Source: Ruegeria sp. 6PALISEP08
Lineage (GTDB): Bacteria > Pseudomonadota > Alphaproteobacteria > Rhodobacterales > Rhodobacteraceae
Direction: 5' to 3'
Assembly: GCF_001238295.1 (NCBI RefSeq)
Contig: NZ_LGXZ01000002.1
Span: 186,001-250,000, forward strand
DNA: 64,000 bases
Position 1 is the first letter of the stretch, and every line of letters starts with the position of its first letter. A program made the position numbers and the translations under genes. Positions 7,717-20,444 of this stretch are shown here, piece after piece. The notes beneath the pieces are model-generated. The model worked only from the letters and a program-made list of their open reading frames with translations, did no database searches and was not told the origin of the DNA.

Positions 7717-8492
7717 GTGGAGCCATTATCCTTGTTATAGCGATAGATCACGGTCAAGCCGTGCATCGTCAGATCGTCTTCGATTATGTCGAACCCAACA
7801 TCGGCCTGATCGAACAAAGGGGCCAGCCCCCCCGTCCCGACAACTTTCATGGGCATTCCGTATTCGGTCTTGATCCGGGCGATCAGCCCTTCGATCAGGC
7901 CGGAGTAGCCCCAATACACGCCCGATTGGATACATCCAACCGTATTCGTCCCAATCACTTTTTCCGGTCGGGTAATGTCGATATGCGGAAGCGCCGCTGC
8001 CCCCTGGTGCAGAGCCTCGAGGCTCAGATTCACACCGGGCGCGATAATTCCCCCGACATAGGCCCCATCAGCAGCAACTACGTCAAAGTTCGTCGCGGTG
8101 CCAAAATCCACCACAACCACATTGCCGCCATGACGGTCAAATGCACCGACAGCATTGGCCAGTCGATCCGGACCAGGCACTGTCCCTTCATCCACACGAG
8201 GCGGTACAGGTAACAGACAATCCGGCTTACCTACCACTAGCGGTCTGCAGGCAAAGAAACGGTCTGCGAAAATTCGAAGGTTGAACACAACACGCGGTAC
8301 AGTCGAGGCAATGATGACATCGGTGATATCCGCCTCGATGCCGTAGTGTTTCACCAGCGTCGAATACCAGGTGAAATATGCGTCTGCCGTGCGCGCGTGG
8401 TGGGTCGATGTGCGCAAGGTGCATAGGAACTTCTCACCGTCCCAAATCGAGAAAACGGTATTGGTATTGCCGCAATCGATGGCCAGAAGCAT
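7713..8492 (-). CDS. coaX: Type III pantothenate kinase
   Basis: 259 residues, the usual CoaX length. The ASKHA-fold motifs are present: DCGNTNTVFSIWDG at the N-terminus (phosphate-binding loop), GPDRLANAVGAF, and VVVVDFGTATNFDVV with GGIIAPG. The enzyme phosphorylates pantothenate in the first committed step of coenzyme A synthesis, and is the form insensitive to CoA feedback. It lies 11 bases downstream of birA and overlaps rnj. The birA-coaX-rnj arrangement behind nuoN is familiar from other Alphaproteobacteria. Confidence 0.95.
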   Translation of the reverse strand: MLLAIDCGNTNTVFSIWDGEKFLCTLRTSTHHARTADAYFTWYSTLVKHYGIEADITDVIIASTVPRVVFNLRIFADRFFACRPLVVGKPDCLLPVPPRVDEGTVPGPDRLANAVGAFDRHGGNVVVVDFGTATNFDVVAADGAYVGGIIAPGVNLSLEALHQGAAALPHIDITRPEKVIGTNTVGCIQSGVYWGYSGLIEGLIARIKTEYGMPMKVVGTGGLAPLFDQADVGFDIIEDDLTMHGLTVIYRYNKDNGST

Positions 8493-8503
8493 CTGCGCCC
8501 CTT

Positions 8504-9253
8504 TCAGAAATAGACATCCGCCGCAGGAATGCTCACGCGGCCCTTGGCGGTGTTTAAGACAAGGTTGCCGCTTGCGTCCACTGTTTCGAAAGTGCCTTTG
8601 GTCTCTGACGTCCCGGTGCGTGCGGTGATGACCTCACCCAACCGGGCCGCGCGGGCCAGCCAAGCGGTACGGATTGGATCGAACCCATAGGTGGTGAATT
8701 GAGTTTCGTAGGTGGCGTAGGCGGCCGCAAGTTCGGTCAGAAAATCCTCTGGCGAGACATGCGCCCCAGTTTCCGACAGCAACGAGACAGGCCGCATCGC
8801 ACCGGGTTCGACCGCATCAGCGTCCGGAGCATTGGCCAGGTTCACACCAATGCCGATAGCCAGATGCGCCACACCGTGCCCCTGCCCGGTGCTTTCCAGC
8901 AAGATACCGGCCAGCTTTCCGCCGTTCAGCAACACATCATTGGGCCATTTCAGCGACAGCCCTGCCGTGCGCCCGGTCACGGCGACACAGGCATCAAACA
9001 ACGCCAGCGCGGCCACGAAACTGCGCAATGCCACCTGTTCTGGGGCACCTTGCGGACGCATCAGCAACGTCGCGGCCAGATTGCCCATGGGGTTGGCCCA
9101 GGCCCGTCCACGCCGACCGCGCGCTGCCGTCTGATGATGCGCCATGATCCAGACAGGACCACGCGCATTGGGCGCAATCCGCGCCGCCTCGTTCAGGGTG
9201 CTATCGACTTCCTGCACCTCGTGCAGGCCGTATCCTTGGGGCCATTTGGTCAT
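8504..9253 (-). CDS. birA: Biotin--[acetyl-CoA-carboxylase] ligase, no DNA-binding domain
   Basis: 249 residues. The ATP/biotin-binding motif ARGRRGRAW is at 44-52 and KWPNDVLLNGGKLAGIL at 102-118. The N-terminal helix-turn-helix of E. coli BirA is absent, so this is a catalytic-only (group I) ligase. It attaches biotin to carboxylases; the window encodes one such target, LiuD. The ATG at 9253 has no Shine-Dalgarno sequence: a terminator-like hairpin with its U-tract ends three bases before the start codon. Confidence 0.92.
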   Translation of the reverse strand: MTKWPQGYGLHEVQEVDSTLNEAARIAPNARGPVWIMAHHQTAARGRRGRAWANPMGNLAATLLMRPQGAPEQVALRSFVAALALFDACVAVTGRTAGLSLKWPNDVLLNGGKLAGILLESTGQGHGVAHLAIGIGVNLANAPDADAVEPGAMRPVSLLSETGAHVSPEDFLTELAAAYATYETQFTTYGFDPIRTAWLARAARLGEVITARTGTSETKGTFETVDASGNLVLNTAKGRVSIPAADVYF

Positions 9254-9256
9254 ATC

Positions 9257-9283
9257 AAAAAGGCCCGGTCACACGACCGAGCC
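9257..9283 (-). terminator. Terminator-like hairpin between nuoN and birA
   Basis: Read on the minus strand, GGCTCGGTC, loop GTGT, GACCGGGCC (9 pairs, one G-U) is followed by TTTTT. It should end most nuo transcripts. The U-tract stops three bases before the birA ATG, so read-through transcripts would have the birA start tucked against the hairpin. Confidence 0.75.
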
Positions 9284-9307
9284 CCTCCTTCCGATTGCTC
9301 AAGACGT

Positions 9308-10750
9308 TCAGTTGACAAGCGTGGCTGCTGCGGCAGCAGCCGCGCCCTCGACGCCAAACTGATAGAAGATGCCAACCAGCATCAACGCCGCAGAACCCAT
9401 AAGGGCAACCCACAGAACAGGCGTCGATCGGGTCTCGATTGGCTCTTCGTTTTCAGCCCCGAAATACATATAGAACACGATCCGAAGGTAGTAGAACGCA
9501 CCAATGACAGACGCGATGGCCGAGACGATCACAAGGCCGGTCAACCCCGCGCTGACACCCGCTTGCCAAACTCCAAACTTGGCAAAGAAGCCCAGCATCG
9601 GTGGGACACCAGCAAGGCTGAACATCAGGATCAGAACGGCCAGAGCCTTACCCGGATCACGTTTGGAGTATTGTCGCAACGCATCAATGTCGGTGATGGG
9701 TTTACCGTCACGTTCCATCATCAATATGAAGGCGAAGGTGCCGATATTCATGGTCACGTAAATGGCCAGGTACATCAGCATCGCTTTGATGCCCAACTCG
9801 GTGCCCGCTGCAAGACCAATCAGCGCATAGCCCATATGGGCAATCGACGAGAACGCCATCAGGCGTTTGATGTCGCGCTGACCAATCGCGGCGACGGCAC
9901 CCAGCAGCATCGACAGCACGGAAAGCAGCACGATCACCTGTTGCCAGTCTTTCACAATGCCTCCGAAAGCATCATGCATCAGCCGCGCAAAAAGCGCCAT
10001 GGCGGCCACTTTCGGCGCGGTCGCGAAAAAGGCTGTAATCGGTGTCGGCGAGCCTTCGTACACGTCCGGTGTCCACATGTGGAACGGCACGGCAGAAACT
10101 TTGAAGGCCAGACCTGAGATCATGAAGATCAGACCAAACAGCAGACCAATCGAGACGTCTCCGGCCTGAACGGTCGTGATGATACCCGAAAAAAGCGTGG
10201 TGCCGGTGAAGCCATATACCAGCGACGCACCATAAAGCAGCAGACCCGAACTGAGCGCACCAAGCACGAAATACTTCAAGCCCGCTTCGGTCGATTTCGC
10301 GCTGTCCCGACGCAGGGCCGCGACAACATAGAGCGAGAGCGATTGCAGCTCGAGACCCATATAGAGCGACATCAGATCGCCCGCGCTGACCATCATCATC
10401 ATACCTACGGCAGCAAGAGCCACCAGCAGCGGGTATTCAAAACGCAGCAGATCACGGCGCGCCATGTATTCCTGGCTCATGACCAGAACAGCACCTGCCG
10501 AAAGCAGAATGGCAACCTTTGCAAAACGGGCGAACCCATCATCGACAAACATGCCGTTGAAGGCCACATTGGTGCCCTCACCCTGTGTGGCGATCCAGAT
10601 CGCCAGAAGTGCCATCAAACCTGCCGTAGTCCAAACCAGCAGCGGTGCCAGCCCATCCTTCGTTGTGTAGACAGCCCCCAAAAGCGCCGCCATCGCATAG
10701 AGCGCCAGAATGATTTCCGGCAGGATAATTGTCAGATCAGCCTGGATCAT
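9308..10750 (-). CDS. nuoN: NADH-quinone oxidoreductase subunit N
   Basis: 480 residues, about 14 membrane spans, Mrp-antiporter-like. It contains the conserved [11 protein letters not shown] and [20 protein letters not shown] segments and the transmembrane Lys/Glu residues expected of an antiporter-like proton channel of complex I. It is the last gene of the nuo operon, 15 bases after nuoM, followed by a terminator-like hairpin. It ends in an Ala-rich tail ([12 protein letters not shown]). Confidence 0.97.
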   Translation of the reverse strand: MIQADLTIILPEIILALYAMAALLGAVYTTKDGLAPLLVWTTAGLMALLAIWIATQGEGTNVAFNGMFVDDGFARFAKVAILLSAGAVLVMSQEYMARRDLLRFEYPLLVALAAVGMMMMVSAGDLMSLYMGLELQSLSLYVVAALRRDSAKSTEAGLKYFVLGALSSGLLLYGASLVYGFTGTTLFSGIITTVQAGDVSIGLLFGLIFMISGLAFKVSAVPFHMWTPDVYEGSPTPITAFFATAPKVAAMALFARLMHDAFGGIVKDWQQVIVLLSVLSMLLGAVAAIGQRDIKRLMAFSSIAHMGYALIGLAAGTELGIKAMLMYLAIYVTMNIGTFAFILMMERDGKPITDIDALRQYSKRDPGKALAVLILMFSLAGVPPMLGFFAKFGVWQAGVSAGLTGLVIVSAIASVIGAFYYLRIVFYMYFGAENEEPIETRSTPVLWVALMGSAALMLVGIFYQFGVEGAAAAAAATLVN

Positions 10751-10765
10751 GTCTCCAAAGCTCCC

Positions 10766-12309
10766 TTAATGCGAAGCGGCCGTCTGGGTCGCAGCTTCTG
10801 CTGCGGCCAGAGCCGTGTCATAGTTCGAAATCAGCGCGGCAGTGGATTGACCGATCACATCCGTTACCAGCGAAGGATAGACCCCCAGAAGGATGGTCAT
10901 CACGATCAGTGGGGCAAAGATCAACCGCTCGCGCGAGCTCATGTCGGTCATCGCCTTCAGGCTTTCCTTGATCAGGTCGCCAAAAACCACGCGGCGGTAC
11001 AGCCACAGTGCATAGCCGGCCGAAAAGATCACACCGGTCGCAGCCACTGCCGTTACCCAGGTGTTGACCTGAAACGCGCCCATCAGTGTCAGGAATTCGC
11101 CGATGAACCCGGACGTGCCAGGCAAGCCGACATTCGCCATGGTGAACAACATGAAGACCAGCGCATAAGCAGGCATCCGGATCACCAGACCGCCATAGGC
11201 TTCGATATCCCGAGTATGCATTCGGTCATAGATCACGCCGACGCACAGAAAGAGCGCGGCCGAAATGAAGCCGTGGCTCAGCATCTGGAAAATCGCGCCA
11301 TCAATCCCTTGCTGGTTCGCCGCAAAGATGCCCATGGTGACAAAGCCCATATGCGCGACCGAGGAGTAAGCGATCAGCTTCTTCATATCCTCCTGCACCA
11401 ACGCCACCAGCGAGGTGTAGACAACCGCAATGGCCGACATCCAAAGCACCAGGTCGGTCATTACCGCAGAGCCCACAGGGAACATCGGCAGGCTGAACCG
11501 CAGGAAGCCATAGCCGCCCATCTTCAGCAGAATCGCTGCCAGAACAACCGAGCCCGCGGTCGGAGCCTGCACGTGTGCATCCGGCAACCAGGTGTGGACC
11601 GGCCACATCGGCATTTTCACCGCGAAGCTGGCGAAGAAGGCCAGGAACATCAGCGTCTGCATGCCGCCGACAACATAGATGCCCAACACACTGAAGCTCT
11701 CGGACGAGAACTGATGGGTCATCAGCGCCTCGATATCCGTGGTGCCCGCATCTGCATACATCGCAACCATCGCCACCAGCATTAGAACCGAGCCGAGGAA
11801 GGTGTAGAGGAAGAACTTGAAGCTGGCGTAAACCCGGTCCTTGCCGCCCCAGATGCCGATGATCAGGAACATCGGGATCAGACCCGCTTCGAAAAACAGG
11901 TAAAACAGCACCAGATCCAGCGCCATGAAGACACCCAGCATCAGGGTTTCCAACAGCAGGAAGGCGACCATGTATTCCTTGACGCGGTCGGTCACGTTCC
12001 AGCTGGCCAGAATGGTAAGCGGCATGATGAAGGTGGTCAGCAGGACAAACAGAACACTGATTCCGTCCACGCCCATCTTGTATTTGAGGCCCATCAGCCA
12101 CTCACCCTCTTCCACCATCTGGAAGCCGGGGTTCGAAGGGTCAAAGCCCGTATAGATGCCGATGGAAACCAGGAATGTCACAGTGGTGGCCAGCAGAGCA
12201 ATCCATTTGGCGTTTCGCTGTGCCGCTGCATCGTCACCATGCAGGAACAGGGCCAGAATACCTGCTGCAATAGCCGGGATAAACGTAACAATGGAAAGGA
12301 TGTTGTCCA

Positions 12310-12310
<1 letters not shown>
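10766..12310 (-). CDS. nuoM: NADH-quinone oxidoreductase subunit M
   Basis: 514 residues with about 14 membrane spans. Conserved complex I features are visible: [36 protein letters not shown] (the broken-helix region) and the [10 protein letters not shown] stretch. It is a proton-translocating antiporter-like subunit of the membrane arm. The start at 12310 overlaps the nuoL stop codon by one base (TAATG), so translation is coupled. Confidence 0.97.
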
Positions 12311-14463
<2,153 letters not shown>

Positions 14464-14470
14464 GGTTCTC

Positions 14471-14776
14471 TTAGCCCTTCATCATATTGACGTCTTCAAC
14501 CGCGATCGAGCCGCGGTTGCGGAAGAAGCAGACCAGAATGGCCAGACCAATCGCCGCCTCGGCCGCCGCCACGGTCAGCACGAACAGCGTAAACACCTGC
14601 CCGACCAGATCGCCGAGAAAGCTGGAAAACGCCACGAGGTTGATGTTCACCGCCAGCAGCATCAGTTCGATGCTCATCAGCAGGATGATGACGTTCTTGC
14701 GGTTCAGGAAGAGACCGAAGATGCCGATGACGAACAGCGTCGCCGCGACCGTTAGATAGTGTTCAAGTCCGATCAT
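14471..14776 (-). CDS. nuoK: NADH-quinone oxidoreductase subunit K
   Basis: 101 residues with three membrane spans. The two conserved buried glutamates are present, in [13 protein letters not shown] and [11 protein letters not shown], which take part in proton coupling in complex I. Length and sequence are standard. It sits four bases after nuoJ. Confidence 0.97.
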   Translation of the reverse strand: MIGLEHYLTVAATLFVIGIFGLFLNRKNVIILLMSIELMLLAVNINLVAFSSFLGDLVGQVFTLFVLTVAAAEAAIGLAILVCFFRNRGSIAVEDVNMMKG

Positions 14777-14780
14777 CGCC

Positions 14781-15383
14781 TCAAAGTCCCTGCCCCGGTT
14801 TCACGTCCTTCAACTCCATCGCCTTGGCCGGGTCGCGCATCATCTGGCCGACGATGTCCTGACGCTTGATGTCCTTGCGGTGGCGCAGCGTCAAAACAAT
14901 GGCACCGATCATGGCCACCAGCAGGATCAGGCCCGCCAATTGGAACAGAAGGAAGTATTGATCATAAAGGATGACGCCCAGTGCTTCGGTGTTGTGGCGA
15001 TCCACTGGCACCGGCTGCGCCAGATTGGTCGCCGCACCCTGCGCGCTGTCCCAGGCGCCGAAGGCCATGACGAACTGCATCAGGATGACCAGACCAATCA
15101 GCAGCGCCAGCGGCATATAGCGCGCCATCTCGGCCTTCAGCTCGGCAAAGTCCACGTCCAGCATCATCACTACAAACAGGAACAACACCGCGACTGCACC
15201 GACATAGACGATGATCAGCAGCATCGCCACGAACTCGGCCCCCAGCAACACGAACAGCCCCGCCGAGGACAGGAAGGACAGGATCAGCCACAGCACAGAA
15301 TGCACCGGCTGACGGCTGATCACCGTGAACAGCCCGCCGGTGATGGCGCTGATGGCAAACAGATAGAAGGCAAAGACGGTCAT
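14781..15383 (-). CDS. nuoJ: NADH-quinone oxidoreductase subunit J
   Basis: 200 residues, five membrane spans. The conserved third helix with its pi-bulge ([21 protein letters not shown]) is present, followed by the charged DVDFAELK loop. It is part of the E-channel of complex I. The start overlaps the stop of the preceding carboxymuconolactone decarboxylase-like gene by four bases (ATGA). Confidence 0.96.
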   Translation of the reverse strand: MTVFAFYLFAISAITGGLFTVISRQPVHSVLWLILSFLSSAGLFVLLGAEFVAMLLIIVYVGAVAVLFLFVVMMLDVDFAELKAEMARYMPLALLIGLVILMQFVMAFGAWDSAQGAATNLAQPVPVDRHNTEALGVILYDQYFLLFQLAGLILLVAMIGAIVLTLRHRKDIKRQDIVGQMMRDPAKAMELKDVKPGQGL

Positions 15384-15790
15384 TGATCCTCATCCTCGTT
15401 ATCGCCCATGACCTCTTGCGCCAGATCCAGCGCACGGGTCATGGCCGGGATGCCGGCAAAGACCGACATCTGACCGATCGTTTCCACGATCTCTTGTTTC
15501 TTTGCGCCCGCTTCCAGCGCGTGGCGCACGGTCTGGCGTACCGCCGCATCCGCCTGAGCGCCCTGACAGGTCAGTCCGGCCAGCGTCAGCAACAGGCGGG
15601 TTTTGGCGTCCAGCCCGTCGGTGTTGACGGTGTTGCCGAACATCATCTCCATGACCTCTTTGGGCATGGTCGGCCACAGCGCCTCGAACCCCTTGGGCGA
15701 GAATTTCTCCATCGCCGGGTTCATCGCCTTGGCCATGTCTTGAGCCTGCTTCATCATCAGCTCGAACGGATTTGTCGGAGCGTCACTCAT
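15380..15790 (-). CDS. Carboxymuconolactone decarboxylase family protein within the nuo operon
   Basis: 136 residues. After a Met/Lys-rich N-terminus ([17 protein letters not shown]) comes an AhpD/CMD-like core: [36 protein letters not shown] and GIPAMTRAL. The single cysteine in the first of these is not a CxxC pair, so it is unlikely to be an AhpD-type peroxidase. It overlaps nuoI and nuoJ by ATGA at both ends, which ties its translation to complex I. Role unknown; an assembly or redox function is conceivable, but context is the only support. Confidence 0.85.
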   Translation of the reverse strand: MSDAPTNPFELMMKQAQDMAKAMNPAMEKFSPKGFEALWPTMPKEVMEMMFGNTVNTDGLDAKTRLLLTLAGLTCQGAQADAAVRQTVRHALEAGAKKQEIVETIGQMSVFAGIPAMTRALDLAQEVMGDNEDEDQ

Positions 15791-16281
15791 CTGTACGGCG
15801 CGTCCATTTCCAGATTGCGGGCGATTTCGGCTTCCCAGCGCTCGCCGTTATCCAGCAGTTTTTCCTTGTCATAGAACAGCTCTTCACGGGTTTCCGTGGC
15901 GAATTCGAAATTCGGGCCTTCGACGATGGCATCGACCGGGCAGGCCTCTTGGCAGAAACCGCAATAGATGCATTTGGTCATGTCGATGTCATAGCGCGTG
16001 GTGCGGCGACTGCCGTCTTCGCGTGGCTCGGCGTCGATGGTGATGGCCTGCGCGGGACAGATCGCCTCGCAGAGTTTGCAGGCAATACAGCGTTCTTCGC
16101 CGTTGGGGTAGCGACGCAGGGCGTGTTCACCACGGAATCGAGGCGACAGCGGGCCCTTCTCATGCGGGTAGTTGATGGTGGCCTTGGGGGCAAAGAAATA
16201 CTTCAATCCCAGCTTCATGCCGACCCAGAAGTCCTGCAGCAGAAAGTACTTGGCGGCGCGGGTATAGTCGATTTGGGTCAT
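15787..16281 (-). CDS. nuoI: NADH-quinone oxidoreductase subunit I
   Basis: 164 residues from the ATG at 16281, which has AGGAGG upstream. A longer in-frame ORF to 16392 would intrude on nuoH and was rejected. Two 4Fe-4S motifs are clear: [12 protein letters not shown] (Cys65, 68, 71, 75) and [12 protein letters not shown] (Cys104, 107, 110, 114), holding clusters N6a and N6b of the peripheral arm. It lies two bases after nuoH and overlaps the CMD-like gene. Confidence 0.97.
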   Translation of the reverse strand: MTQIDYTRAAKYFLLQDFWVGMKLGLKYFFAPKATINYPHEKGPLSPRFRGEHALRRYPNGEERCIACKLCEAICPAQAITIDAEPREDGSRRTTRYDIDMTKCIYCGFCQEACPVDAIVEGPNFEFATETREELFYDKEKLLDNGERWEAEIARNLEMDAPYR

Positions 16282-16283
16282 GA

Positions 16284-17321
16284 TCAGCCTCCTACGCTCC
16301 AACGGGCGAAGATGCCCCAGAACCAGTCGAATTTCGCCGCGAAAGCCACGAAGACCACCCAGGCCAGCGAGAAGGGCAGGAAGACTTTCCAACCCAGCCG
16401 CATCAGTTGGTCATAGCGGTAGCGCGGCGTGATCGCCTTGACCATCGCGAAGATGAAGAAGAAGAACGCCATCTTGCCGACCATCCACAACACGCCGTCC
16501 GGCAGACCCGGGATCGGCGACAGCCAGCCGCCGAAGAACAGAAGCGTGGTCAGGGCGCACATCAGGAAGATCGCGATGTATTCGCCGGCCATGAACAGCA
16601 GGAACATAGTGGCGGAATATTCAACCTGATATCCGGCCACGAGTTCCGATTCCGCTTCGGGCAGATCGAACGGCGGGCGGTTGGTTTCCGCGAGTGCTGA
16701 GATGAAGAACAGGAAGACCATCGGGAAATGCGGCAGCCAGTACCAACCAAAGAAACCGTAGCCAGTATCTTGCGCCCCAACGATGGCACCGAAATTCATG
16801 GACCCAGTTGAAATGATTACGCCGATGATGATCAAACCGATGGACACTTCGTATGAGATCATCTGGGCCGCAGACCTCAGCGAACCGAGGAAAGGGTACT
16901 TTGAGTTCGACGCCCAACCGCCCATGATCACACCATAAACCTCAAGCGAGGATACGGCAAAAACATATAGAACGGCCACGTTCAAATCGGATAGAACCCA
17001 GCCGTCATTGAACGGGATCACCGCCCAGGCGATCAGCGACAGCACAAAGCTGGTCAATGGTGCCAGAATGAACACGGCACGGTCGGCCCCGGCGGGAATG
17101 ACGACCTCTTTCACCACGTATTTCAGTGCGTCGGCCACCGATTGAAGGATGCCATAGACGCCAACCACGTTGGGGCCGCGGCGCATCTGGACAGCGGCCC
17201 AGATCTTGCGGTCGCCATAAACGAGGAACAGCAGCGAGATCATCACGAACGCAACGACTGCAAGCACTTGCGCCAGAATGATGATGGCTATTCCGCCTGG
17301 GGTGTTAAAGAATTCTGCCAT
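16284..17321 (-). CDS. nuoH: NADH-quinone oxidoreductase subunit H
   Basis: 345 residues, eight membrane spans. It has the quinone-site loop signatures [18 protein letters not shown] and [22 protein letters not shown] with the conserved acidic residues. It forms the quinone chamber entrance between the peripheral and membrane arms. The start has a GAGG site. Unusually for this operon, about 200 bases separate it from nuoG. Confidence 0.97.
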   Translation of the reverse strand: MAEFFNTPGGIAIIILAQVLAVVAFVMISLLFLVYGDRKIWAAVQMRRGPNVVGVYGILQSVADALKYVVKEVVIPAGADRAVFILAPLTSFVLSLIAWAVIPFNDGWVLSDLNVAVLYVFAVSSLEVYGVIMGGWASNSKYPFLGSLRSAAQMISYEVSIGLIIIGVIISTGSMNFGAIVGAQDTGYGFFGWYWLPHFPMVFLFFISALAETNRPPFDLPEAESELVAGYQVEYSATMFLLFMAGEYIAIFLMCALTTLLFFGGWLSPIPGLPDGVLWMVGKMAFFFFIFAMVKAITPRYRYDQLMRLGWKVFLPFSLAWVVFVAFAAKFDWFWGIFARWSVGG

Positions 17322-17529
17322 TGGTCCTCACACCGTGGGTATTCCGTTTTCCGCGCGCGATGCAAAGGCCAGATGCCTGCGCAAAGAGCGACTGGGTCGG
17401 CGCGTTGGTGTAAACAGCATCTGCCGCTTCAGCGCTACCCTTAATCTTCAGTTTCACACACAAATCCAGCGCGGCGAACTGCCACCCGGCAGTCGCCTTT
17501 GCCTGCGATATGAAACGGTTCTGCTTCAT
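17305..17529 (-). CDS. Possible 74-codon ORF between nuoG and nuoH (doubtful)
   Basis: The ATG at 17529 overlaps the nuoG stop codon (ATGA), and the frame runs into the first 17 bases of nuoH. The product ([18 protein letters not shown]...) has no recognisable domain, signal peptide or membrane span. The overlapping start is the pattern of the true accessory genes of this operon, and I recall an unidentified reading frame at this site in Rhodobacter capsulatus. The composition gives no further support, so the 200-base stretch may instead be an untranslated spacer. Confidence 0.3.
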   Translation of the reverse strand: MKQNRFISQAKATAGWQFAALDLCVKLKIKGSAEAADAVYTNAPTQSLFAQASGLCIARGKRNTHGVRTNGRIL

Positions 17530-19547
17530 TCCGCAGCGATCTTTCCGGCTTGACGCGCCTGGACTTGCGCCGAAAGCTCGGCCATCAGTTGCGACGCGCG
17601 TGCAATCGGGTTGGTCAGGTAGAAATCCTTGACCGCGTTGCGGAACGTGGCTTTACCCAGCGACGCTGCGTCGATCGGCTGAGCTTCGTTCTCGATGACC
17701 TCGTCGATCCGCGCCAGATGCGGCACAGCCTCGATCAGCACGGTCCGCAATTGCGCCAGCGAGTCGAAAGGAAGCGTTGCGCCCAGCTCAGCCGACAGCG
17801 CACGCAGGATCGCCCAGTTCTCTTTGGCTTCGCCTGGTGCAAAACCGGCGCGCATAGCCAGTTGCGGGCGGCCTTCGGTATTCACGAACAACCCGTTTTC
17901 TTCGGTATAGGCAGCACCCGGCAGGATCACGTCGGCGCGGTGCGCGCCCCGGTCACCGTGGCTGCCCTGATAGATCACAAAGGCCCCTTCGCCGATCTCG
18001 ACCTCATCCGCGCCGAGGTTATAGATCACGTCGGCTGCGCCCACGGCCTCCATACCGCCTTGGTTGGTGGCGTCCACATCCATCGCACCGACACGCGATG
18101 CGGCGGTGTGCAGGATCAGCAGACCGCTTTCGGTATTGGCCGCAATGGTCTGAGCAGCGGCCAGAACGGCAGCGCCGTCCGCCTCTTGCAGGGCACCCTG
18201 ACCGACGATAACCAGCGAGGCTTTGCCCTTGATCTCATCATCGCCGCCCATGTCCACGACCTGTTGCAGCGCCGCGCGGTCATCGCCCATGTGGTGATAG
18301 TCATAGGTCAGATCGGCGGCAGGCCCGACCAAGGCCACCTCGGCCCCATGCGTCCAGGCCTTGCGGATGCGCGCGTTCAGAACCGGCGCTTCATCGCGCG
18401 GGTTGGTGCCGACCAACAGAATGCGCTCGGCGCTGTCGATGTCTTCGATCGCAGCGGTCCCGGCATAGGCCCCGCGATTGCCCGAAGGCAGCTTGGCCCC
18501 ATCCGTACGGCATTCGACAACACCGCCCTGCCCTTCGATCATCTGCTTCAAAGCAAAGGCCGCCTCGACCGAGGCCAGGTCACCGACGATACCAGCAGGC
18601 TTTTCAGCCGCTTTCAGCGCCTCAGCAGCTTTAGTCAGTGCTTCTGGCCAAGTGGTCGGGCGCAACTTGCCGTTTTCGCGGATGTAAGGCTTGTCCAGAC
18701 GCTGACGGCGAAGACCATCCCAGACAAAGCGGGTCTTGTCGCTGATCCATTCTTCATTCACGCCGTCATGGTTGCGCGGCAGGAAACGCATTACTTCGCG
18801 CCCCTTGGTATCCACCCGGATGTTCGAGCCCAGAGCGTCCATCACATCGATGCTCTCGGTCTTGGTCAGCTCCCACGGGCGGGCGGTAAAGGCATAGGGT
18901 TTCGACGTCAGCGCCCCCACCGGGCACAGGTCGATGATGTTGCCCTGCAGGTTCGAATCCAGCGTCTGATTCAGATACGAGGTGATCTCGGCATCTTCAC
19001 CCCGACCGGTCTGACCCATCTGGGCAATCCCGGCCACCTCGGTCGTAAAGCGCACGCAGCGGGTGCAACTGATACAACGCGTCATCGCGGTCGAGACAAG
19101 CGGACCAAGATCAAGATCATCGACCGCCCGCTTGGCTTCCTTGAAACGTGTCCCGGACATGCCATAAGCCATCGCCTGATCCTGCAGGTCGCATTCACCA
19201 CCCTGATCGCAGATCGGGCAATCCAGCGGGTGGTTGATGAGCATGAACTCCATCACCCCCTCGCGGGCCTTTTTGACCATGGGCGAGTTTGTCTTGACCA
19301 CAGGCGGCTGACCTTCCGGCCCTGGGCGCAGATCACGCACCTGCATCGCGCAGGACGCCGCAGGTTTCGGCGGACCGCCGACAACCTCGACTAGACACAT
19401 CCGGCAGTTCCCGGCAATCGACAAACGTTCGTGATAACAAAAACGCGGTACTTCAACCCCGGCTTGCTCACAAGCCTGGATCAGGGTCATCGCGCCTTCG
19501 ACTTCGATTTCCTGCCCGTCGATATTGATCTTGCGGAGGTCAGACAT
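17526..19547 (-). CDS. nuoG: NADH-quinone oxidoreductase subunit G
   Basis: 673 residues. The N-terminal 2Fe-2S domain has Cys37 and the pair in GNCRMC (48 and 51), with a fourth cysteine in AASCAM. A His-ligated cluster motif ([18 protein letters not shown]) and the 4Fe-4S motif [10 protein letters not shown] follow, with a further cysteine in DLCPVGAL. The rest is a molybdopterin-oxidoreductase-like domain without cofactor. It feeds electrons along the peripheral arm. Three bases separate it from the DUF5333 gene. Confidence 0.97.
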   Translation of the reverse strand: MSDLRKINIDGQEIEVEGAMTLIQACEQAGVEVPRFCYHERLSIAGNCRMCLVEVVGGPPKPAASCAMQVRDLRPGPEGQPPVVKTNSPMVKKAREGVMEFMLINHPLDCPICDQGGECDLQDQAMAYGMSGTRFKEAKRAVDDLDLGPLVSTAMTRCISCTRCVRFTTEVAGIAQMGQTGRGEDAEITSYLNQTLDSNLQGNIIDLCPVGALTSKPYAFTARPWELTKTESIDVMDALGSNIRVDTKGREVMRFLPRNHDGVNEEWISDKTRFVWDGLRRQRLDKPYIRENGKLRPTTWPEALTKAAEALKAAEKPAGIVGDLASVEAAFALKQMIEGQGGVVECRTDGAKLPSGNRGAYAGTAAIEDIDSAERILLVGTNPRDEAPVLNARIRKAWTHGAEVALVGPAADLTYDYHHMGDDRAALQQVVDMGGDDEIKGKASLVIVGQGALQEADGAAVLAAAQTIAANTESGLLILHTAASRVGAMDVDATNQGGMEAVGAADVIYNLGADEVEIGEGAFVIYQGSHGDRGAHRADVILPGAAYTEENGLFVNTEGRPQLAMRAGFAPGEAKENWAILRALSAELGATLPFDSLAQLRTVLIEAVPHLARIDEVIENEAQPIDAASLGKATFRNAVKDFYLTNPIARASQLMAELSAQVQARQAGKIAAE

Positions 19548-19550
19548 GGT

Positions 19551-19955
19551 CTAGTTCGCCCTCAAATAAACGCCGATGGCGCTGTTTCTTTGGATTTCCT
19601 TCTGCCCCAGGGTGCAGAATGTGGTGGGGTTTTCATACGACACGCCGTTTGAGGTCAAATAAGCCTCGCCCTTTGCACGCATCCGGTCTTTTTCCGCATC
19701 CGATTCCACGTAAGACCGGATTTCTGTGTCCGAATACCCCAATTCGTTTGCTTTGGACCGTAGCCCCCACATCACACTGATCGCCTTCAGTCGCCGCCCG
19801 CTGATCGACGGGCAGAATTCCGAAATCTCGTTTGCGATTGCGATGTAGTAGAGTTCGTTGTCGATCTCTTTGACATCCCTCAAGGGCGGCTTTGCCTCTG
19901 CTGCGACAGGGACAGCCATCAAAGCGGCCAGAGCGACTGTTCTTGCAAATGACAT
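19551..19955 (-). CDS. DUF5333 family secreted protein, nuo operon accessory
   Basis: 134 residues from the ATG at 19955, which has an AAGGAAG site; an in-frame extension to 20060 lacks one and overlaps the upstream lipoprotein gene. A signal peptide (SFARTVALAALMAVPVAAEA) precedes a mature domain with two cysteines (ISEFCPSISGR and TTFCTLGQ) that may form a disulfide. This matches DUF5333, which I know only from Rhodobacterales and usually inside nuo. A periplasmic role linked to complex I is inferred from position only. Confidence 0.85.
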   Translation of the reverse strand: MSFARTVALAALMAVPVAAEAKPPLRDVKEIDNELYYIAIANEISEFCPSISGRRLKAISVMWGLRSKANELGYSDTEIRSYVESDAEKDRMRAKGEAYLTSNGVSYENPTTFCTLGQKEIQRNSAIGVYLRAN

Positions 19956-20056
19956 GGGTCTTCCTTTCGTCTTGGAAGGTCCAAGACGAAGGAATGCGCG
20001 TCTGCTATGCAATAACCCCGTGCGCGCCCAGTCGTGATATGCAAAAACAGCTGTCA

Positions 20057-20407
20057 TCATGGCCGCTGACAGGTCCCCGCAAACGTAAGCTGATCATCAG
20101 AAATGGTAAGCTGCTGTGGTTCAGTGTCCGGGCCCACTTTCCAGTTGATACGCGACGATCCGAAGTTCTGGACACAGAACTTTGTGCCTTCGTGCCGCCC
20201 GGCTTCGCGCGCGCCGTCCAGCGAAGCCGACACGCCTTTGACAACAATTGTAAAGTCAGCGGGCGACTTCTTTTTATCGACCGCTTTCGCCTTGGTTCGA
20301 AACGCCTTGCCATCAAACAGAATGCGATCGTCTGATGGTCTGATCAAACCACAGGCGGACACGCTCGCCAAAGCCAGCACAACAATAAGGGTTCTTGGGG
20401 CCTTCAT
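20057..20407 (-). CDS. Hypothetical lipoprotein, nuo operon accessory
   Basis: 116 residues. A lipoprotein signal with lipobox VSAC (cleavage before Cys near residue 19) is followed by a small basic domain containing two more cysteines, TKFCVQNFG and FAGTCQRP, the latter close to the C-terminus. I do not recognise a family. It lies between a MAPEG-family gene and DUF5333 on the nuo transcript, so it is probably made together with complex I and anchored on the periplasmic side of a membrane. Confidence 0.75.
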   Translation of the reverse strand: MKAPRTLIVVLALASVSACGLIRPSDDRILFDGKAFRTKAKAVDKKKSPADFTIVVKGVSASLDGAREAGRHEGTKFCVQNFGSSRINWKVGPDTEPQQLTISDDQLTFAGTCQRP

Positions 20408-20444
20408 ACATTCCCTCTTTGTTTTCTGTTCCGCCGTGTCGCTA

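Noticed and set aside
8699-10117. 472-codon plus-strand frame
   Set aside because: Runs antisense across birA and nuoN, crossing the gap and hairpin between them. No coding features.
10343-11785. 480-codon plus-strand frame rich in His, Arg and Gln
   Set aside because: It is antisense to nuoN and nuoM; the composition is what the complement of hydrophobic Leu/Val/Met codons gives. No domain or ribosome site supports it.
17550-19394. 614-codon plus-strand frame
   Set aside because: Exactly antisense to nuoG, which has all its cluster motifs. High GC keeps the frame open by chance.
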